64,000 bases of DNA from Ruegeria_C sp041537905 (GCF_041537905.1 NZ_JBGRUO010000010.1:90172-154171), one strand, 5' to 3'; positions 25,342 through 35,221 are shown, counted from the stretch's first letter. The notes: generated by a model from the letters alone, not told the origin. Made by a program: numbers and translations.

Positions 25342-28300
25342 TCAGCTACAGCCGCTGGTGCCGCCGCAGGTGTTGCACTTCATGCAGGTGCCGTTGCGCA
25401 CCAGCGTGTAGTTTCCGCATTCGCCGCAAGGATCGCCCTCGTAGCCCTGCATCTTGGCCTTGGTACGGGCATCCATGCTGACCGTGCCGGTGCTGAGCGC
25501 GGTCTCGGTCGCCGCTTCTGGCACCAGCGTGCTGAGCGCCTGCACCGGGTCCGCCGCTCCGTCCAGCGCGACGCCGCCCATGGTCTGGCCGCCGTTCAGC
25601 ACTACCAGTTCCTGCGGCAGACGTTTGCGCAGATAGCCGGTCGAGCTGATCTGTTTCAGCACTTCCAGCGATTTGGAGGCCGCCGTCTCGCTGATCTCGG
25701 TGACGTTGGACACGCCCTCTTCCTCGCCCCGGCCCAGATCGTCAAAGCTGGCGCCTTCGGGTTTCACATGGGCCAGATCGGTGCGGTCCAGATAAGACAC
25801 GGCAAGTTCGCGGAAGATATAGTCGAGGATCGAGGTGGCGTTCTTGATGCTGTCATTGCCCTGCACCATGCCTGCCGGTTCGAACTTGGTGAAGGTGAAG
25901 GCATCAACGAACTCTTCCAGCGGCACGCCATATTGCAGGCCGACCGAGACCGCGATGGCAAAGTTGTTCATCATCGCCCGGAACCCGGCGCCTTCCTTGT
26001 GCATGTCGATGAAGATTTCGCCCAGATTGCCGTCTTCATACTCGCCGGTCCGCAGATAGACCTTGTGGCCGCCGACGATCGCCTTCTGCGTATAGCCCTT
26101 GCGCCGCTCGGGCATCTTTTCGCGGTGCGATTTGACGACTTCTTTGACCACCACCTTTTCGATGATCTTCTCGGCCAGCACAGCGGCCTTTTCCTGGGTC
26201 GAGCCGCTTTCCAGCACCTCGGCCGCTTCATCGTCATCCTCGACCAGCGCTGCCGCCAGCGGTTGGCTGAGTTTCGAACCGTCGCGATAAAGCGCGTTGG
26301 CCTTGATGCCGAGGCTCCAGCTCAGTTCATAGGCTTTCTGGCAATCCTCGATGGTCGCATCATTGGGCATGTTGATCGTCTTGGAGATCGCGCCCGAGAT
26401 GAAGCTTTGCGCCGCCGCCATCATGGTGATGTGGCTGTCCACGTTCAGGAAGCGCTTACCCTTCTTGCCGCAGGGATTGGCGCAATCGAAGATCGCGTAA
26501 TGCTCCTCGCTCAAGTGCGGTGCGCCTTCCAGCGTCATGGTCCCGCAGACATGGTCGTTTGCCGCGTCGATATCGGCCTTGGTAAAGCCCAGATGGCGCA
26601 GCAGGTCGAAGGTCGGGTCATTCAGCTTGGCCGCCGGAATACCCAGCACGCCGGTGCAGAAATCCTCGCCCAGCGTCCACTGGTTGAAGACGAAGCGGAT
26701 GTCGAAGGCCGAGGCCAGCGCGGCATCCACCTTGGCCAGTTCATTGGCCCCGAACCCATGCCCTGCCAGCGAGGTGTGGTTGATCCCCGGCGCGTTGCCG
26801 ATGGTGCCGTGACCCACCGCGTAGGACACGATTTCTTCGATCTGGGCGCTGGAATAGCCCAGCTTTTCCAGCGAGGCCGGAACCGAGCGGTTGATGATCT
26901 TGAAGTATCCACCGCCCGCGAGCTTCTTGAACTTGACCAACGCAAAGTCCGGCTCGATGCCCGTCGTATCGCAATCCATCACCAGACCGATGGTGCCGGT
27001 GGGCGCAATCACCGTGGCCTGCGCGTTGCGGTAACCATTCTTCTCACCAAGGCTCAGCGCCTCGTCCCAGGCGGTCATGGCCAGTTGCACCAAACGCGGA
27101 TCGGGGCAGTTGTTGTGATCCATCGGCACCGGCTTGACGCTCAGCTTTTCATAGCCGTTCACCGCGCCATGGGCGGCGTTGCGGTGATTGCGGATGACCC
27201 GCAGCATATGTTCGGCATTACGCTCGTAGCCCGCAAACGGCCCCAACTCACCGGCAATCTCGGCCGAGGTGGCATAAGCCACGCCCGTCATGATCGCGGT
27301 CAGCGAACCACAGAGCGCACGGCCCTCGTCGCTGTCATAGGAATAGCCCATGTTCATCAGCAGACCGCCGATATTGGCATAGCCCAGACCCAGCGTGCGG
27401 AAGTCATAGGACAGTTGCGCGATTTCCTTGGACGGGAACTGCGCCATGGTCACGCTGACCTCCAGCGTCAGGGTCCACAGACGGGTCGCATGGATATAGT
27501 CCTCGGCCTGGAACTCACCATCCTTGAGGAAGGTCAGCAGGTTCATCGAGGCCAGATTGCAGGCGGTATCGTCCAGGAACATGTACTCCGAACAGGGGTT
27601 TGAGCCGCGAATCTCACCGTCTGTCGGGCAAGTGTGCCAGTCGTTGACCGTGTCGTGATACTGTATGCCCGGATCGGCGCAGGCCCAGGCAGCATGGCCG
27701 ACCTTTTCCCACAGATCGCGGGCCTTGACGGTTCGGGACACCTTGCCATCGACGCGGTTGATCAACTGCCAATCGGCGTCCTTTTCGACGGCGGTCAGGA
27801 AGGCATTGGTCACCCGGATCGAGTTGTTCGAGTTCTGACCAGAGACCGAGTTATAGGCCTCGCTGTCCCAATCGGTGTCATAGGTGGGGAATTCGATGCT
27901 GGTATGGCCCTGCTTGGCATAGTCCAGTACGCGCTTGATATAGGTTTCCGGCACGGCCACGTTTTTGGCTTGGCGCACGGCGGCTTTCAGACTGTCATTG
28001 ACCTTGGGGTCATAGGCATCCGCCTCGGCCCCGTCCCAAGTGCGGATGGCCTCGAAAATGCCGTTCAGCATCTTCTCGTGCATCTTCGATCCGGCAACGA
28101 TCGAGGCCACCTTCTGCTCTTCGAGAACCTTCCAGTCGATGAAGGCCTCGATATCGGGGTGATCGGCATCCACGATCACCATCTTCGCTGCTCGACGGGT
28201 TGTCCCGCCTGATTTGATCGCGCCTGCGGCACGATCGCCGATCTTCAGAAAACCCATGAGGCCCGAGGATTTGCCCCCGCCCGAGAGCGGTTCACCTTCG

Positions 28301-28995
28301 CCGCGCAGGTGGCTGAAATTGGTGCCGGTGCCGCTGCCATATTTGAACAGCCGCGCCTCGCGCACCCACAGGTCCATGATGCCGCCCTCATTGACCAGAT
28401 CGTCATCGACGGACTGGATGAAGCAGGCATGGGGCTGGGGATGCTCATAGGCCGATTTCGACTTGGTCAGCTTGCCGGTCTTGTGGTCGACATAGTGATG
28501 CCCCTGCGCCGGGCCGTCGATGCCATAGGCCCAGTGCAGGCCGGTGTTGAACCATTGCGGCGAGTTGGGGGCTGCGCGTTGAGTGGCGAGCATGAACCGC
28601 ATTTCGTCGTAATAGGCCTGAGCGTCTTCTTCGGTCGTGAAATAGCCGCCCTTCCAACCCCAATAGGTCCAGGCACCGGCAAGACGATCAAACACCTGCT
28701 TGGAGGAGGTTTCGCCGCCAAATTCGGCGTCTTCGGCAGGAACCGAACGCCACAGGAACTCGGGCACATCCTTTTCGCGGACCTTTTTGGATGTGCTGGG
28801 AACACCGGCCTTGCGGAAATACTTCTGCGCGATCACATCGCTGGCGACCTGGCTCCAGGAGGACGGGATCTCGATATCGTCCAGGCGGAACACAATGGTG
28901 CCGTCGGGGTTGCGGATTTCAGAGGTCGCCGACACGAAATCCAGCTCCGCATAGGCGTCTTGTCCAGCCTTGGTAAATCTTCTTTCAATCTTCAT
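25342..28995 (-). CDS. nrdJ: Vitamin B12-dependent (class II) ribonucleotide reductase
   Basis: Reduces ribonucleotides with adenosylcobalamin; usable with or without oxygen. The 1,217-residue length and domain order match the alphaproteobacterial NrdJ: catalytic segment FNTGLHWAYGIDG, NPCSEYMFLDDTACNLASMN with the radical-site region, the long C-terminal extension with TSCPxxx-like insert and a zinc ribbon GYEGDPCGECGNYTLVRNGT followed by CMKCNTCGG and terminal Cys. The ATG at 28995 (MKIERRFTKAGQ) is the start; an 82-residue upstream extension is not protein-like. Upstream lies a structured 5-prime region. Confidence 0.96.
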   Translation of the reverse strand: MKIERRFTKAGQDAYAELDFVSATSEIRNPDGTIVFRLDDIEIPSSWSQVASDVIAQKYFRKAGVPSTSKKVREKDVPEFLWRSVPAEDAEFGGETSSKQVFDRLAGAWTYWGWKGGYFTTEEDAQAYYDEMRFMLATQRAAPNSPQWFNTGLHWAYGIDGPAQGHHYVDHKTGKLTKSKSAYEHPQPHACFIQSVDDDLVNEGGIMDLWVREARLFKYGSGTGTNFSHLRGEGEPLSGGGKSSGLMGFLKIGDRAAGAIKSGGTTRRAAKMVIVDADHPDIEAFIDWKVLEEQKVASIVAGSKMHEKMLNGIFEAIRTWDGAEADAYDPKVNDSLKAAVRQAKNVAVPETYIKRVLDYAKQGHTSIEFPTYDTDWDSEAYNSVSGQNSNNSIRVTNAFLTAVEKDADWQLINRVDGKVSRTVKARDLWEKVGHAAWACADPGIQYHDTVNDWHTCPTDGEIRGSNPCSEYMFLDDTACNLASMNLLTFLKDGEFQAEDYIHATRLWTLTLEVSVTMAQFPSKEIAQLSYDFRTLGLGYANIGGLLMNMGYSYDSDEGRALCGSLTAIMTGVAYATSAEIAGELGPFAGYERNAEHMLRVIRNHRNAAHGAVNGYEKLSVKPVPMDHNNCPDPRLVQLAMTAWDEALSLGEKNGYRNAQATVIAPTGTIGLVMDCDTTGIEPDFALVKFKKLAGGGYFKIINRSVPASLEKLGYSSAQIEEIVSYAVGHGTIGNAPGINHTSLAGHGFGANELAKVDAALASAFDIRFVFNQWTLGEDFCTGVLGIPAAKLNDPTFDLLRHLGFTKADIDAANDHVCGTMTLEGAPHLSEEHYAIFDCANPCGKKGKRFLNVDSHITMMAAAQSFISGAISKTINMPNDATIEDCQKAYELSWSLGIKANALYRDGSKLSQPLAAALVEDDDEAAEVLESGSTQEKAAVLAEKIIEKVVVKEVVKSHREKMPERRKGYTQKAIVGGHKVYLRTGEYEDGNLGEIFIDMHKEGAGFRAMMNNFAIAVSVGLQYGVPLEEFVDAFTFTKFEPAGMVQGNDSIKNATSILDYIFRELAVSYLDRTDLAHVKPEGASFDDLGRGEEEGVSNVTEISETAASKSLEVLKQISSTGYLRKRLPQELVVLNGGQTMGGVALDGAADPVQALSTLVPEAATETALSTGTVSMDARTKAKMQGYEGDPCGECGNYTLVRNGTCMKCNTCGGTSGCS

Positions 28996-29051
28996 TTCGG
29001 CAACCCCGGTTTGTCCGCATTTCTTATGTCGGGTCAGCGACCCAAATCCTC

Positions 29052-29133
29052 CCGGTCCGAGACCGGTCGCCAAAAACGGGACAAAGCACCCCGGCACCGC
29101 AAATCTGACGGTGCAAACGCGATCAGGTCGCGT
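29052..29133 (-). promoter_or_regulatory. Four tandem hairpins in the nrdJ leader
   Basis: In transcript order: ACGCGA/TCGCGT, GCACCG/CGGTGC, CGGG/CCCG followed by TTTTT, and CCGGT/ACCGG, all packed in 82 bases and ending 57 bases before the nrdJ ATG. The third looks like a weak terminator. There is no recognisable B12-box, so it is not a canonical cobalamin riboswitch. It may be a leader controlling nrdJ. Confidence 0.45.
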
Positions 29134-29224
29134 CTTGCATGATGAATTGGTATTCTGTCCCGCCCGCTTTGCTGCCTCGGTATTTCCTACCATATTTAGT
29201 GGCTGCGCTGCTGGCCTACACAAC

Positions 29225-29251
29225 TTGACGTATGTAGTCATATATCGTCAA
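29225..29251. promoter_or_regulatory. TTGACG-N15-CGTCAA palindrome upstream of nrdJ
   Basis: A 27-base interrupted palindrome in an AT-rich stretch in the 534-base region between nrdJ and the divergent lipoprotein gene. It could be a regulator site; it does not match the consensus I know for NrdR. A second repeat, TAACAGTT...AACTGTTA (29432-29473), lies closer to the lipoprotein. No other gene is visible in this gap. Confidence 0.35.
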
Positions 29252-29529
29252 TGGAATTTTTGCATGAAAAGCCAACTATTTTTTGTTGACCGTCAGGTAA
29301 GGAATATCCGCTCTAAGCGGGCAGACGATTCCTCCACACCCCCGACCGAAGGGCCTATCTGGGCGTGGCGTAAGAATACCCCTTTAATTACAGAATGTTA
29401 CTCATCAATGCGGCGCAAAGAACACAAAGATTAACAGTTCCGTTTTTCGAAATTATCCCCATCGTAACTGTTACTATTTTACCCTAGTCTTGGTCTCAGA
29501 CCGGGACAAAAAGTAGATCGGAACAGCAC

Positions 29530-29991
29530 GTGAAGCACTTCGGAATATCCGCCCTACTGATCCTGCTGGCCGCCTGCGCACCCCAAGATGTTGTGCCCGG
29601 GAAGAGCTCAGCCCGGTTCAACGAGTATCCGACACAGCTTTTCGACATCTTCGAACTGGCTTGCGACGGGCCGGCCTATACGTTCAATCGGCCTGAAAAA
29701 GACATCTATGAATGCCGCGAGTTGCTGCCCCCGCCCGAGGCTGCAGCCACCATTCTGGCCTATGACGGTTATCCCGAAGACTTGCCGCAACTGGTGATCC
29801 GGTTCAGCGCATCGCAATCCGCTCCGGGATATGTGGTGGATGCGGAACTGTTTCTGAATGTGCCGCAGAAAAAGGGGCTGGCGCAGCGCGTGGTCCCAGG
29901 TGATCCGCGAATCAATCGCAAGATGTCCAGCCTGCTGCGTATGGCGGGTGGCGTCCCGGTCGCTCCTGACGTGCCAGCAGACCCCGGTTAA
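29530..29991 (+). CDS. Predicted lipoprotein of unknown function
   Basis: GTG start giving MKHFGISALLILLAAC, a type II signal peptide with lipobox LAAC at residue 16. The 153-residue mature part has no motif I recognise; it contains Pro-rich stretches and a predicted beta-rich core. Divergent from nrdJ. The start codon is inferred from the signal peptide rather than from a ribosome site. Confidence 0.75.
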   Translation: MKHFGISALLILLAACAPQDVVPGKSSARFNEYPTQLFDIFELACDGPAYTFNRPEKDIYECRELLPPPEAAATILAYDGYPEDLPQLVIRFSASQSAPGYVVDAELFLNVPQKKGLAQRVVPGDPRINRKMSSLLRMAGGVPVAPDVPADPG

Positions 29992-30143
29992 CGCACCCTG
30001 CTCTTGGCGTGACTCGCGCGCGATGCGCTGCCCATCAGTCTTTGAGCGCAATTTGGTCCAGGAACCGGCCCCCAGCGCCTGCACTGCGTGCAAGGCTCAC
30101 AGCTGAGAATCTTCGGGGTCAGACAGGGAGAAGGCGTTCAGGG

Positions 30144-30629
30144 TCACGGAGAAGCACCCTCACATGACCAGGCGGCGGGACCATCGGCAAAAACCTCGTG
30201 CCGCAGCACGCTACCTGGCGCGATTCCATATTTTCTCGCCAGCCCGCCATTTATTTCCAGCACTGAAAACACGCCGGTGCCGCCATCTATTGCCGTCAGA
30301 TCGCCGGGAATCGCCTGATGATGCACATGGGTCACGGTTCCGGTCGAATCAACAAAGATCATGTCGAGCGGGATCAGCGTATTCTTCATCCAGAAGGACG
30401 CCCGTTGAGGCTGCTCATAGACAAACAACATCCCCGCGCGCTGCGGCAGGCTTTCGCGGAACATCAACCCGCGCGAGCGCTCCTGCGGGGTGTCGGCGAG
30501 TTCAACCTGAAACCGCAGTTCCGATCCATCGCTGCGCAACTGAACCACATCCTCACGGCAGGCTTCCGCCCATGCCGAAGACCCCGAGATCATCATGAGG
30601 GATGCAAGCAGCGCCTTGAGCGGGGTCAC
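30144..30629 (-). CDS. DUF192-family secreted protein
   Basis: Signal peptide MTPLKALLASLMMISGSSAW followed by a DUF192 domain: ELADTPQERSRGLMFRESLP, GMLFVYEQPQRASFWMKNT, IPLDMIFVD and VLEINGGLARKYGI are the defining blocks. Biochemical role unknown. Its ATG overlaps the double cold-shock gene stop by ATGA, the usual pairing in Rhodobacteraceae. Confidence 0.92.
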   Translation of the reverse strand: MTPLKALLASLMMISGSSAWAEACREDVVQLRSDGSELRFQVELADTPQERSRGLMFRESLPQRAGMLFVYEQPQRASFWMKNTLIPLDMIFVDSTGTVTHVHHQAIPGDLTAIDGGTGVFSVLEINGGLARKYGIAPGSVLRHEVFADGPAAWSCEGASP

Positions 30630-31177
30630 TGGCCACCCTTGGTGGAAATCGCGGTTTCCCAGGCCAGCACCTCAGCCGCCATACGGCCCCGCTTGCCGTC
30701 GATCACCCGCATGGCGATCGCTTCTCCTGGTTGCAGATCGGCAAGGCCCGACTGGCGCAGCACTTCGATATGCAGGAACACATCTTCGCCCCGGCCAAAG
30801 ATATTGGCAAAGCCAAACCCCTTGCCCTTGTCGAACCATTTTACCCGCGCGGGCTCCATCGGCGTTTCCTGAATGATGCCGGTATCGAGATGTTCGAAAT
30901 CCGACAGCACCAGCGTGTCATCCCGTTCGGGTGGCGCGATGGAGAGCACTTCGACTGCCTGAACGCCACGGTCGGTGCGATGAGTCATGATCTCGATCGC
31001 CGCACCGTCAGCGACAGAGCTTTGCCCGAAATTCCGCAACACATTCACGTGCAGCAGGATATCCGGCCCACCTGAGTCAGAGACGACGAAGCCATATCCC
31101 TTGGCCGGGTCGAACCACTTCACCCGACCACGTATGTGGGACATCCCGCCTAGATCTTCTGCCACAGAGCGTTCCAT
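30626..31177 (-). CDS. Protein with two cold-shock domains
   Basis: Residues 15-70 and 110-165 are each a CspA-type fold with RNP motifs: RVKWFDPAKGYGFVV / ILLHVNVL and RVKWFDKGKGFGFANIF / DVFLHIEVL. Such 180-residue double-CSD proteins bind single-stranded RNA/DNA. Start uncertain: the first ATG lacks a ribosome site; a second at 31144 (MSHIRGRVKWF) has AGGCGGG directly before it. Confidence 0.92.
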   Translation of the reverse strand: MERSVAEDLGGMSHIRGRVKWFDPAKGYGFVVSDSGGPDILLHVNVLRNFGQSSVADGAAIEIMTHRTDRGVQAVEVLSIAPPERDDTLVLSDFEHLDTGIIQETPMEPARVKWFDKGKGFGFANIFGRGEDVFLHIEVLRQSGLADLQPGEAIAMRVIDGKRGRMAAEVLAWETAISTKGGQ

Positions 31178-31287
31178 AGTTAAGAGAGAGTTAACATTCG
31201 TGTTAAGATTTGCAGGATTCTACCCTCCACATTCAAGTTAAAAAAGAAAAGAGCGTACATATTTGTGCATTTACCGTCATATTCGTC

Positions 31288-31893
31288 TCATGGATTGAGC
31301 CGTTCTATCTTCCAGTCTTTGTCCGTGCCTTCGCGCCGCCAGACAAACCTGTCATGCAGGCGAAACGCGCCATCGGCCCAAAACTCTATCTGGCTGGGAA
31401 TGATCCGGTAGCCACCCCAAAACGGTGGTCGTGGCGGGTTCGGACCCAGCCTTGCTGTCACCTTTGCCACCTCGGCCATCAATGCCGCGCGGCTTTCAAG
31501 TGGTTGCGACTGCCGTGATGCCCAGGCCCCCAATCGGCTTTTGAGCGATCGCGACGCATAATATTCATCCGCAAGCAGCCCATCCTCGCGGCTGACTGCC
31601 CCCCGCACACGGATTTGCCGCCGTAGCGATTTCCAGTGTAGCACAAAGGCCGCCTTGCCTGCACCGTCAAGTTCGTGGGCCTTGGCGCTGCCGTAGTTGG
31701 TGTAAAAGACAAAAGCTGCTGGCTCGATCTCTTTCAGCAGAACCATACGCACATCGGGCAGCCCGTTAGAATCAACCGTAGCGAGTGCGATGGCATTGGC
31801 GTCATTGGGTTCCGACGTTTCGGCCTCGGCCAGCCACTGGCGCGCAAGCGCAAAGGGATCGTCCCCCGCAAAAATGCCGCCCCGCTCACTCAT
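31288..31893 (-). CDS. pdxH: Pyridoxamine 5'-phosphate oxidase
   Basis: FMN-dependent oxidation of PNP/PMP to PLP. The 201-residue enzyme has the motifs NAIALATVDSNGLPDVRMVLLK, FVFYTNYGSAKAHEL, WGGYRIIP and the C-terminal WKIERLNP. ATG at 31893 (MSERGGIFAG) lies 131 bases from the divergent fabI; longer readings add non-homologous residues. Confidence 0.95.
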   Translation of the reverse strand: MSERGGIFAGDDPFALARQWLAEAETSEPNDANAIALATVDSNGLPDVRMVLLKEIEPAAFVFYTNYGSAKAHELDGAGKAAFVLHWKSLRRQIRVRGAVSREDGLLADEYYASRSLKSRLGAWASRQSQPLESRAALMAEVAKVTARLGPNPPRPPFWGGYRIIPSQIEFWADGAFRLHDRFVWRREGTDKDWKIERLNP

Positions 31894-32024
31894 TGTCTTC
31901 TCCGATACGATCCCGTTTTGAACCCTAAGCGCAGTTGTGCCTGTCGGCAAGCGCGCGTCGCACTTGATGCCCAAAGGTCAATGGCCTAAACCACAAGGTC
32001 ATAACGACAGGCGGAGAACCGAAC

Positions 32025-32831
32025 ATGTCAAATCAGTTGATGGCTGGCAAACGCGGCCTCATCATGGGACTGGCGAATGACAAATCCATAGCATGGGGCA
32101 TCGCGCGCGCGCTGTCCGAGGCAGGGGCAGAACTCGCATTTTCCTATCAGGGCGAGGCGCTGAAGAAACGGGTGGACCCGCTGGCCGCGCAATTGGGCAG
32201 CGATATCGTGCTGCCTTGCGACGTGGGCGACGAAAGCTCGATCGATGCGCTGTTCGAGACCCTGTCAGAGCGATGGGGCAAGATGGATTTCGTCGTGCAC
32301 GCGATTGGTTTTTCTGACAAAAATGAACTTCGCGGCCGATATGTCGACACCAGCCGGGCGAATTTCAAACTGACCATGGATATCTCGGTCTATTCCTTCA
32401 CCGCCGTGATGCAGCGGGCCGAAAAGCTGATGAGCGATGGCGGCAGCGCCGTCACACTCACCTATTACGGGGCCGAGCAGGTGATGCCGCACTATAACGT
32501 GATGGGCGTGGCCAAGGCCGCGCTTGAGGCGTCGGTGAAGTATCTTTCCGAAGATCTGGGCAAGGACAATATCCGCGTCAACTCGATCTCGGCGGGGCCG
32601 ATCAAGACGCTGGCGGCCAGCGGCATCGGTGATTTCCGTTACATCATGAAATGGAACGAGCACAACTCGCCCCTGCGCCGCAATGTCAGCATCGATGATG
32701 TCGGCAATTCCGCGCTCTACCTGCTCAGCGATCTGAGCTCGGGTGTCACGGGCGAGAACCTGCATGTGGATGCGGGCTATCACGTGGTCGGTATGAAGGC
32801 GGTCGACGCGCCGGACATCGAAAAGAGCTGA
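32025..32831 (+). CDS. fabI: Enoyl-ACP reductase (NADH)
   Basis: Last step of each fatty-acid elongation cycle, target of triclosan-type inhibitors. The 268-residue SDR has the NAD-binding start KRGLIMGLANDKSIAWGIA, SFTAVMQRAEKLM, and a Tyr-x6-Lys catalytic pair, from YYGAEQVMPHYNVMGVAKAA. Divergent from pdxH, and followed by a LysE gene after six bases. Confidence 0.95.
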   Translation: MSNQLMAGKRGLIMGLANDKSIAWGIARALSEAGAELAFSYQGEALKKRVDPLAAQLGSDIVLPCDVGDESSIDALFETLSERWGKMDFVVHAIGFSDKNELRGRYVDTSRANFKLTMDISVYSFTAVMQRAEKLMSDGGSAVTLTYYGAEQVMPHYNVMGVAKAALEASVKYLSEDLGKDNIRVNSISAGPIKTLAASGIGDFRYIMKWNEHNSPLRRNVSIDDVGNSALYLLSDLSSGVTGENLHVDAGYHVVGMKAVDAPDIEKS

Positions 32832-32837
32832 CCCGGA

Positions 32838-33440
32838 ATGGGCTGGGAACATCTGGTTGCCTTCAACCTGACGCTGCTGGCGGCGATCCTCAGTCCAGGA
32901 CCGGCCATGCTGTATTTCGTGCGCCAGACCCTCAGCCAGGGGCGGCGCACGGGGATCTATGCGGTTCTGGGGTTGGGCAGCATGGCAGTCTGCTGGACCA
33001 TAACGGCGCTGCTGGGGTTGGATGCGGTGTTCCGTCTCTTTCCCTGGGCCTACGCAATCTTCAAGGCCGCCGGTGCGCTCTACCTGATCTACATCGCGTG
33101 CAAGACATGGCGCGCGGCGCGTGATCCGCTGGGCGAGATGCCGGTGCCCCCTGCCCGCGCCTTTCTGGGTGGCGTTCTGGTCAACCTGGCCAACCCGAAA
33201 TCGATACTGTTTGCCGCCGCCCTGCTGGTGGTGATCTTTCCGCCCGGCCTGACGCTGGCTGACAAGGCGGTGATCGTGCTCAATCACCTGATGGTCGAGT
33301 GGCTGGTGGGCGGGGGTCTGGTGCTGCTGCTCTCGACAGGGCGGGCCCGTCAAGGCTATTTGCGCGCCAAACCAACGCTGGACCGGATCGCGGCGGGAAT
33401 CATGGGCCTTCTCGGCCTGCGCCTGCTGCTCAGCCGATAA
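32838..33440 (+). CDS. LysE/RhtB-family amino-acid exporter
   Basis: A 200-residue inner-membrane protein with six hydrophobic helices. FNLTLLAAILSPGPAMLYF (with the family SPGP) and LVNLANPKSILFAAALLVV (NPK) are the family marks. The exported amino acid is unknown. Cotranscribed with fabI. Confidence 0.9.
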   Translation: MGWEHLVAFNLTLLAAILSPGPAMLYFVRQTLSQGRRTGIYAVLGLGSMAVCWTITALLGLDAVFRLFPWAYAIFKAAGALYLIYIACKTWRAARDPLGEMPVPPARAFLGGVLVNLANPKSILFAAALLVVIFPPGLTLADKAVIVLNHLMVEWLVGGGLVLLLSTGRARQGYLRAKPTLDRIAAGIMGLLGLRLLLSR

Positions 33441-33455
33441 TATGAGGAACACCCG

Positions 33456-33959
33456 ATGACCGACCGCCTGCCCCACGAAAAAGGCTTTCACATCAGTTGG
33501 GATCAGATTCACCGCGACGCGCGGGCGCTGGCCTGGCGGCTGGACGGGCAAGGCCCTGACGATGGTGGCTGGCGCGCTGTGGTGGCGATCACCCGTGGTG
33601 GCATGGCCCCGGCGATGATCGTCAGCCGCGAGTTGGACATCCGCACCGTCGACACGATCAGCGTGCGCTCTTACCACCATCAGGATCAGGGCGAGGCCGA
33701 GGTGCTGAAATCCCCCGATGCCGCGTTGATGGGCGATGGCGAGGGCATCCTGATCGTCGATGATCTGGTCGATAGCGGCAAAACGCTGGAACTGGTGCGC
33801 AAACTCTACCCCAAGGCGCATTTCGCCACCGTCTATGCCAAACCGCAGGGCCGCCCGACCGTGGACACGTTCATCACCGAGGTCAGCCAGGACACCTGGA
33901 TATTCTTTCCGTGGGATATGGCCCTGCAATATGTCGAGCCCTATCGCGGCACCGATTGA
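33456..33959 (+). CDS. gpt: Xanthine/guanine phosphoribosyltransferase
   Basis: Purine salvage enzyme of 167 residues. PRPP-binding motif is ILIVDDLVDSGKTLELV near residue 105 and the N-terminal AVVAITRGGMAPAMI is typical of Gpt. The short C-terminal DTWIFFPWD also matches. Follows the LysE gene by 16 bases. Confidence 0.92.
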   Translation: MTDRLPHEKGFHISWDQIHRDARALAWRLDGQGPDDGGWRAVVAITRGGMAPAMIVSRELDIRTVDTISVRSYHHQDQGEAEVLKSPDAALMGDGEGILIVDDLVDSGKTLELVRKLYPKAHFATVYAKPQGRPTVDTFITEVSQDTWIFFPWDMALQYVEPYRGTD

Positions 33960-33967
33960 GCATCTGC

Positions 33968-35143
33968 ATGGCCCAGACCCGCACCGCCACGACCTTTGCG
34001 CCCCCGGTGATGGAGGCGCGGCGCTGGCTCGAAGGCGTGGAGTTTCCGCCCGAGCGCCCCTTGATTAACGTCAGTCAGGCCGCGCCGGTCGATCCGCCGC
34101 CCGAAGCGCTGCGCAAAGCGATGGCGGAGTTTGCCGTGACCGAGGACGCGGCGCATCTTTACGGGCCGGTGCTGGGCAATCCTGAATTGCGGGCGGAACT
34201 GGCGCGTGAAATCTCCGACCATTATGACGGGCAGGTCCGCGCAGATCAGGTGGCCATCACCTCGGGCTGCAATCAGGCCTTTGCTGCCGCCATCGCCGCG
34301 ATCACCGGCGAAGAGGATGAGGTGATCCTGCCAACGCCATGGTATTTCAATCACAAAATGTGGCTGGACATGGCTGGCGTGACCTCTGTACCGTTGCCGA
34401 CCGGCGATGATTTGCGACCCGACCTCGATGCGGCCCGCGCCCTGATCACAGACCGCACTCGCGCCATCGCACTCGTCACGCCGAACAATCCTGGCGGTGT
34501 GGAATATCCCGCAGACCTGGTCCGCGCCTTTTACGATCTGGCCGCTGAGCACGGCCTGCGCCTGCTGGTTGACGAAACCTATCGCGATTTCGACAGCCGC
34601 GAGGGCCCTCCACACGGATTGATGGGATTGCCCGACTGGGACAAGACGCTGGTGCATCTCTATTCCTTCTCCAAGGCCTACCGCCTGACTGGGCACCGCG
34701 TCGGCGCGCTGGCAAGCAGCCCGGCGCTGCTGGGTGAGATCGAGAAGTTTCTGGACACGGTCGCCATCTGCCCCGGCCAGATTGGCCAATATGCCGCGCT
34801 CTGGGGGATGCGGAACCTGCGGCAATGGCTGGCGGGCGAGCGGCATGAAATCCTCGACCGCCGCGCCGCGATCGCCGAGAATCTGCCCCGGCTTGACGAC
34901 CGCGGCTGGCGGCTGTTGGGTCTGGGGGCGTATTTTGCCTATTTCGAACACCCGTTCGACATCCCCTCGGACGAGCTTGCACCGCGCCTTGTGCAGGAGG
35001 CGGGCATCCTTCTGCTGCCCGGCACCATGTTCATGCCCGAGGGCGACCCGGCGGGCCGCAAGCAACTGCGCATCGCCTTCGCCAATCTCGATCGCGCAGG
35101 CATCGGGAAACTCTTCGACCGGTTGGCGAATCTGCCCTTCTGA
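33968..35143 (+). CDS. Class I aminotransferase
   Basis: A 391-residue fold-type I enzyme: VTPNNPGGVEYPADL, LLVDETYRDFD and YSFSKAYRLTGHRVGAL with the PLP Lys. Start at 33968, nine bases after the gpt stop. Substrate unresolved; distinct from the aminotransferase at 20.6 kb, with little detailed similarity seen outside the motifs. Confidence 0.9.
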   Translation: MAQTRTATTFAPPVMEARRWLEGVEFPPERPLINVSQAAPVDPPPEALRKAMAEFAVTEDAAHLYGPVLGNPELRAELAREISDHYDGQVRADQVAITSGCNQAFAAAIAAITGEEDEVILPTPWYFNHKMWLDMAGVTSVPLPTGDDLRPDLDAARALITDRTRAIALVTPNNPGGVEYPADLVRAFYDLAAEHGLRLLVDETYRDFDSREGPPHGLMGLPDWDKTLVHLYSFSKAYRLTGHRVGALASSPALLGEIEKFLDTVAICPGQIGQYAALWGMRNLRQWLAGERHEILDRRAAIAENLPRLDDRGWRLLGLGAYFAYFEHPFDIPSDELAPRLVQEAGILLLPGTMFMPEGDPAGRKQLRIAFANLDRAGIGKLFDRLANLPF

Positions 35144-35221
35144 ACTTGCCCCCCGCCAGCGCCCGTCGTAGACAGTGCGGCAAGTCAAAATCCCGGTCTG
35201 AACCGGAGGTGAGGGAGCGCC

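Noticed and set aside
25177..27603. 808-codon open frame on the plus strand
   Set aside because: It is entirely antisense to nrdJ; GC-rich codon use opens such frames. The His/Arg/Gln-heavy composition is not protein-like.
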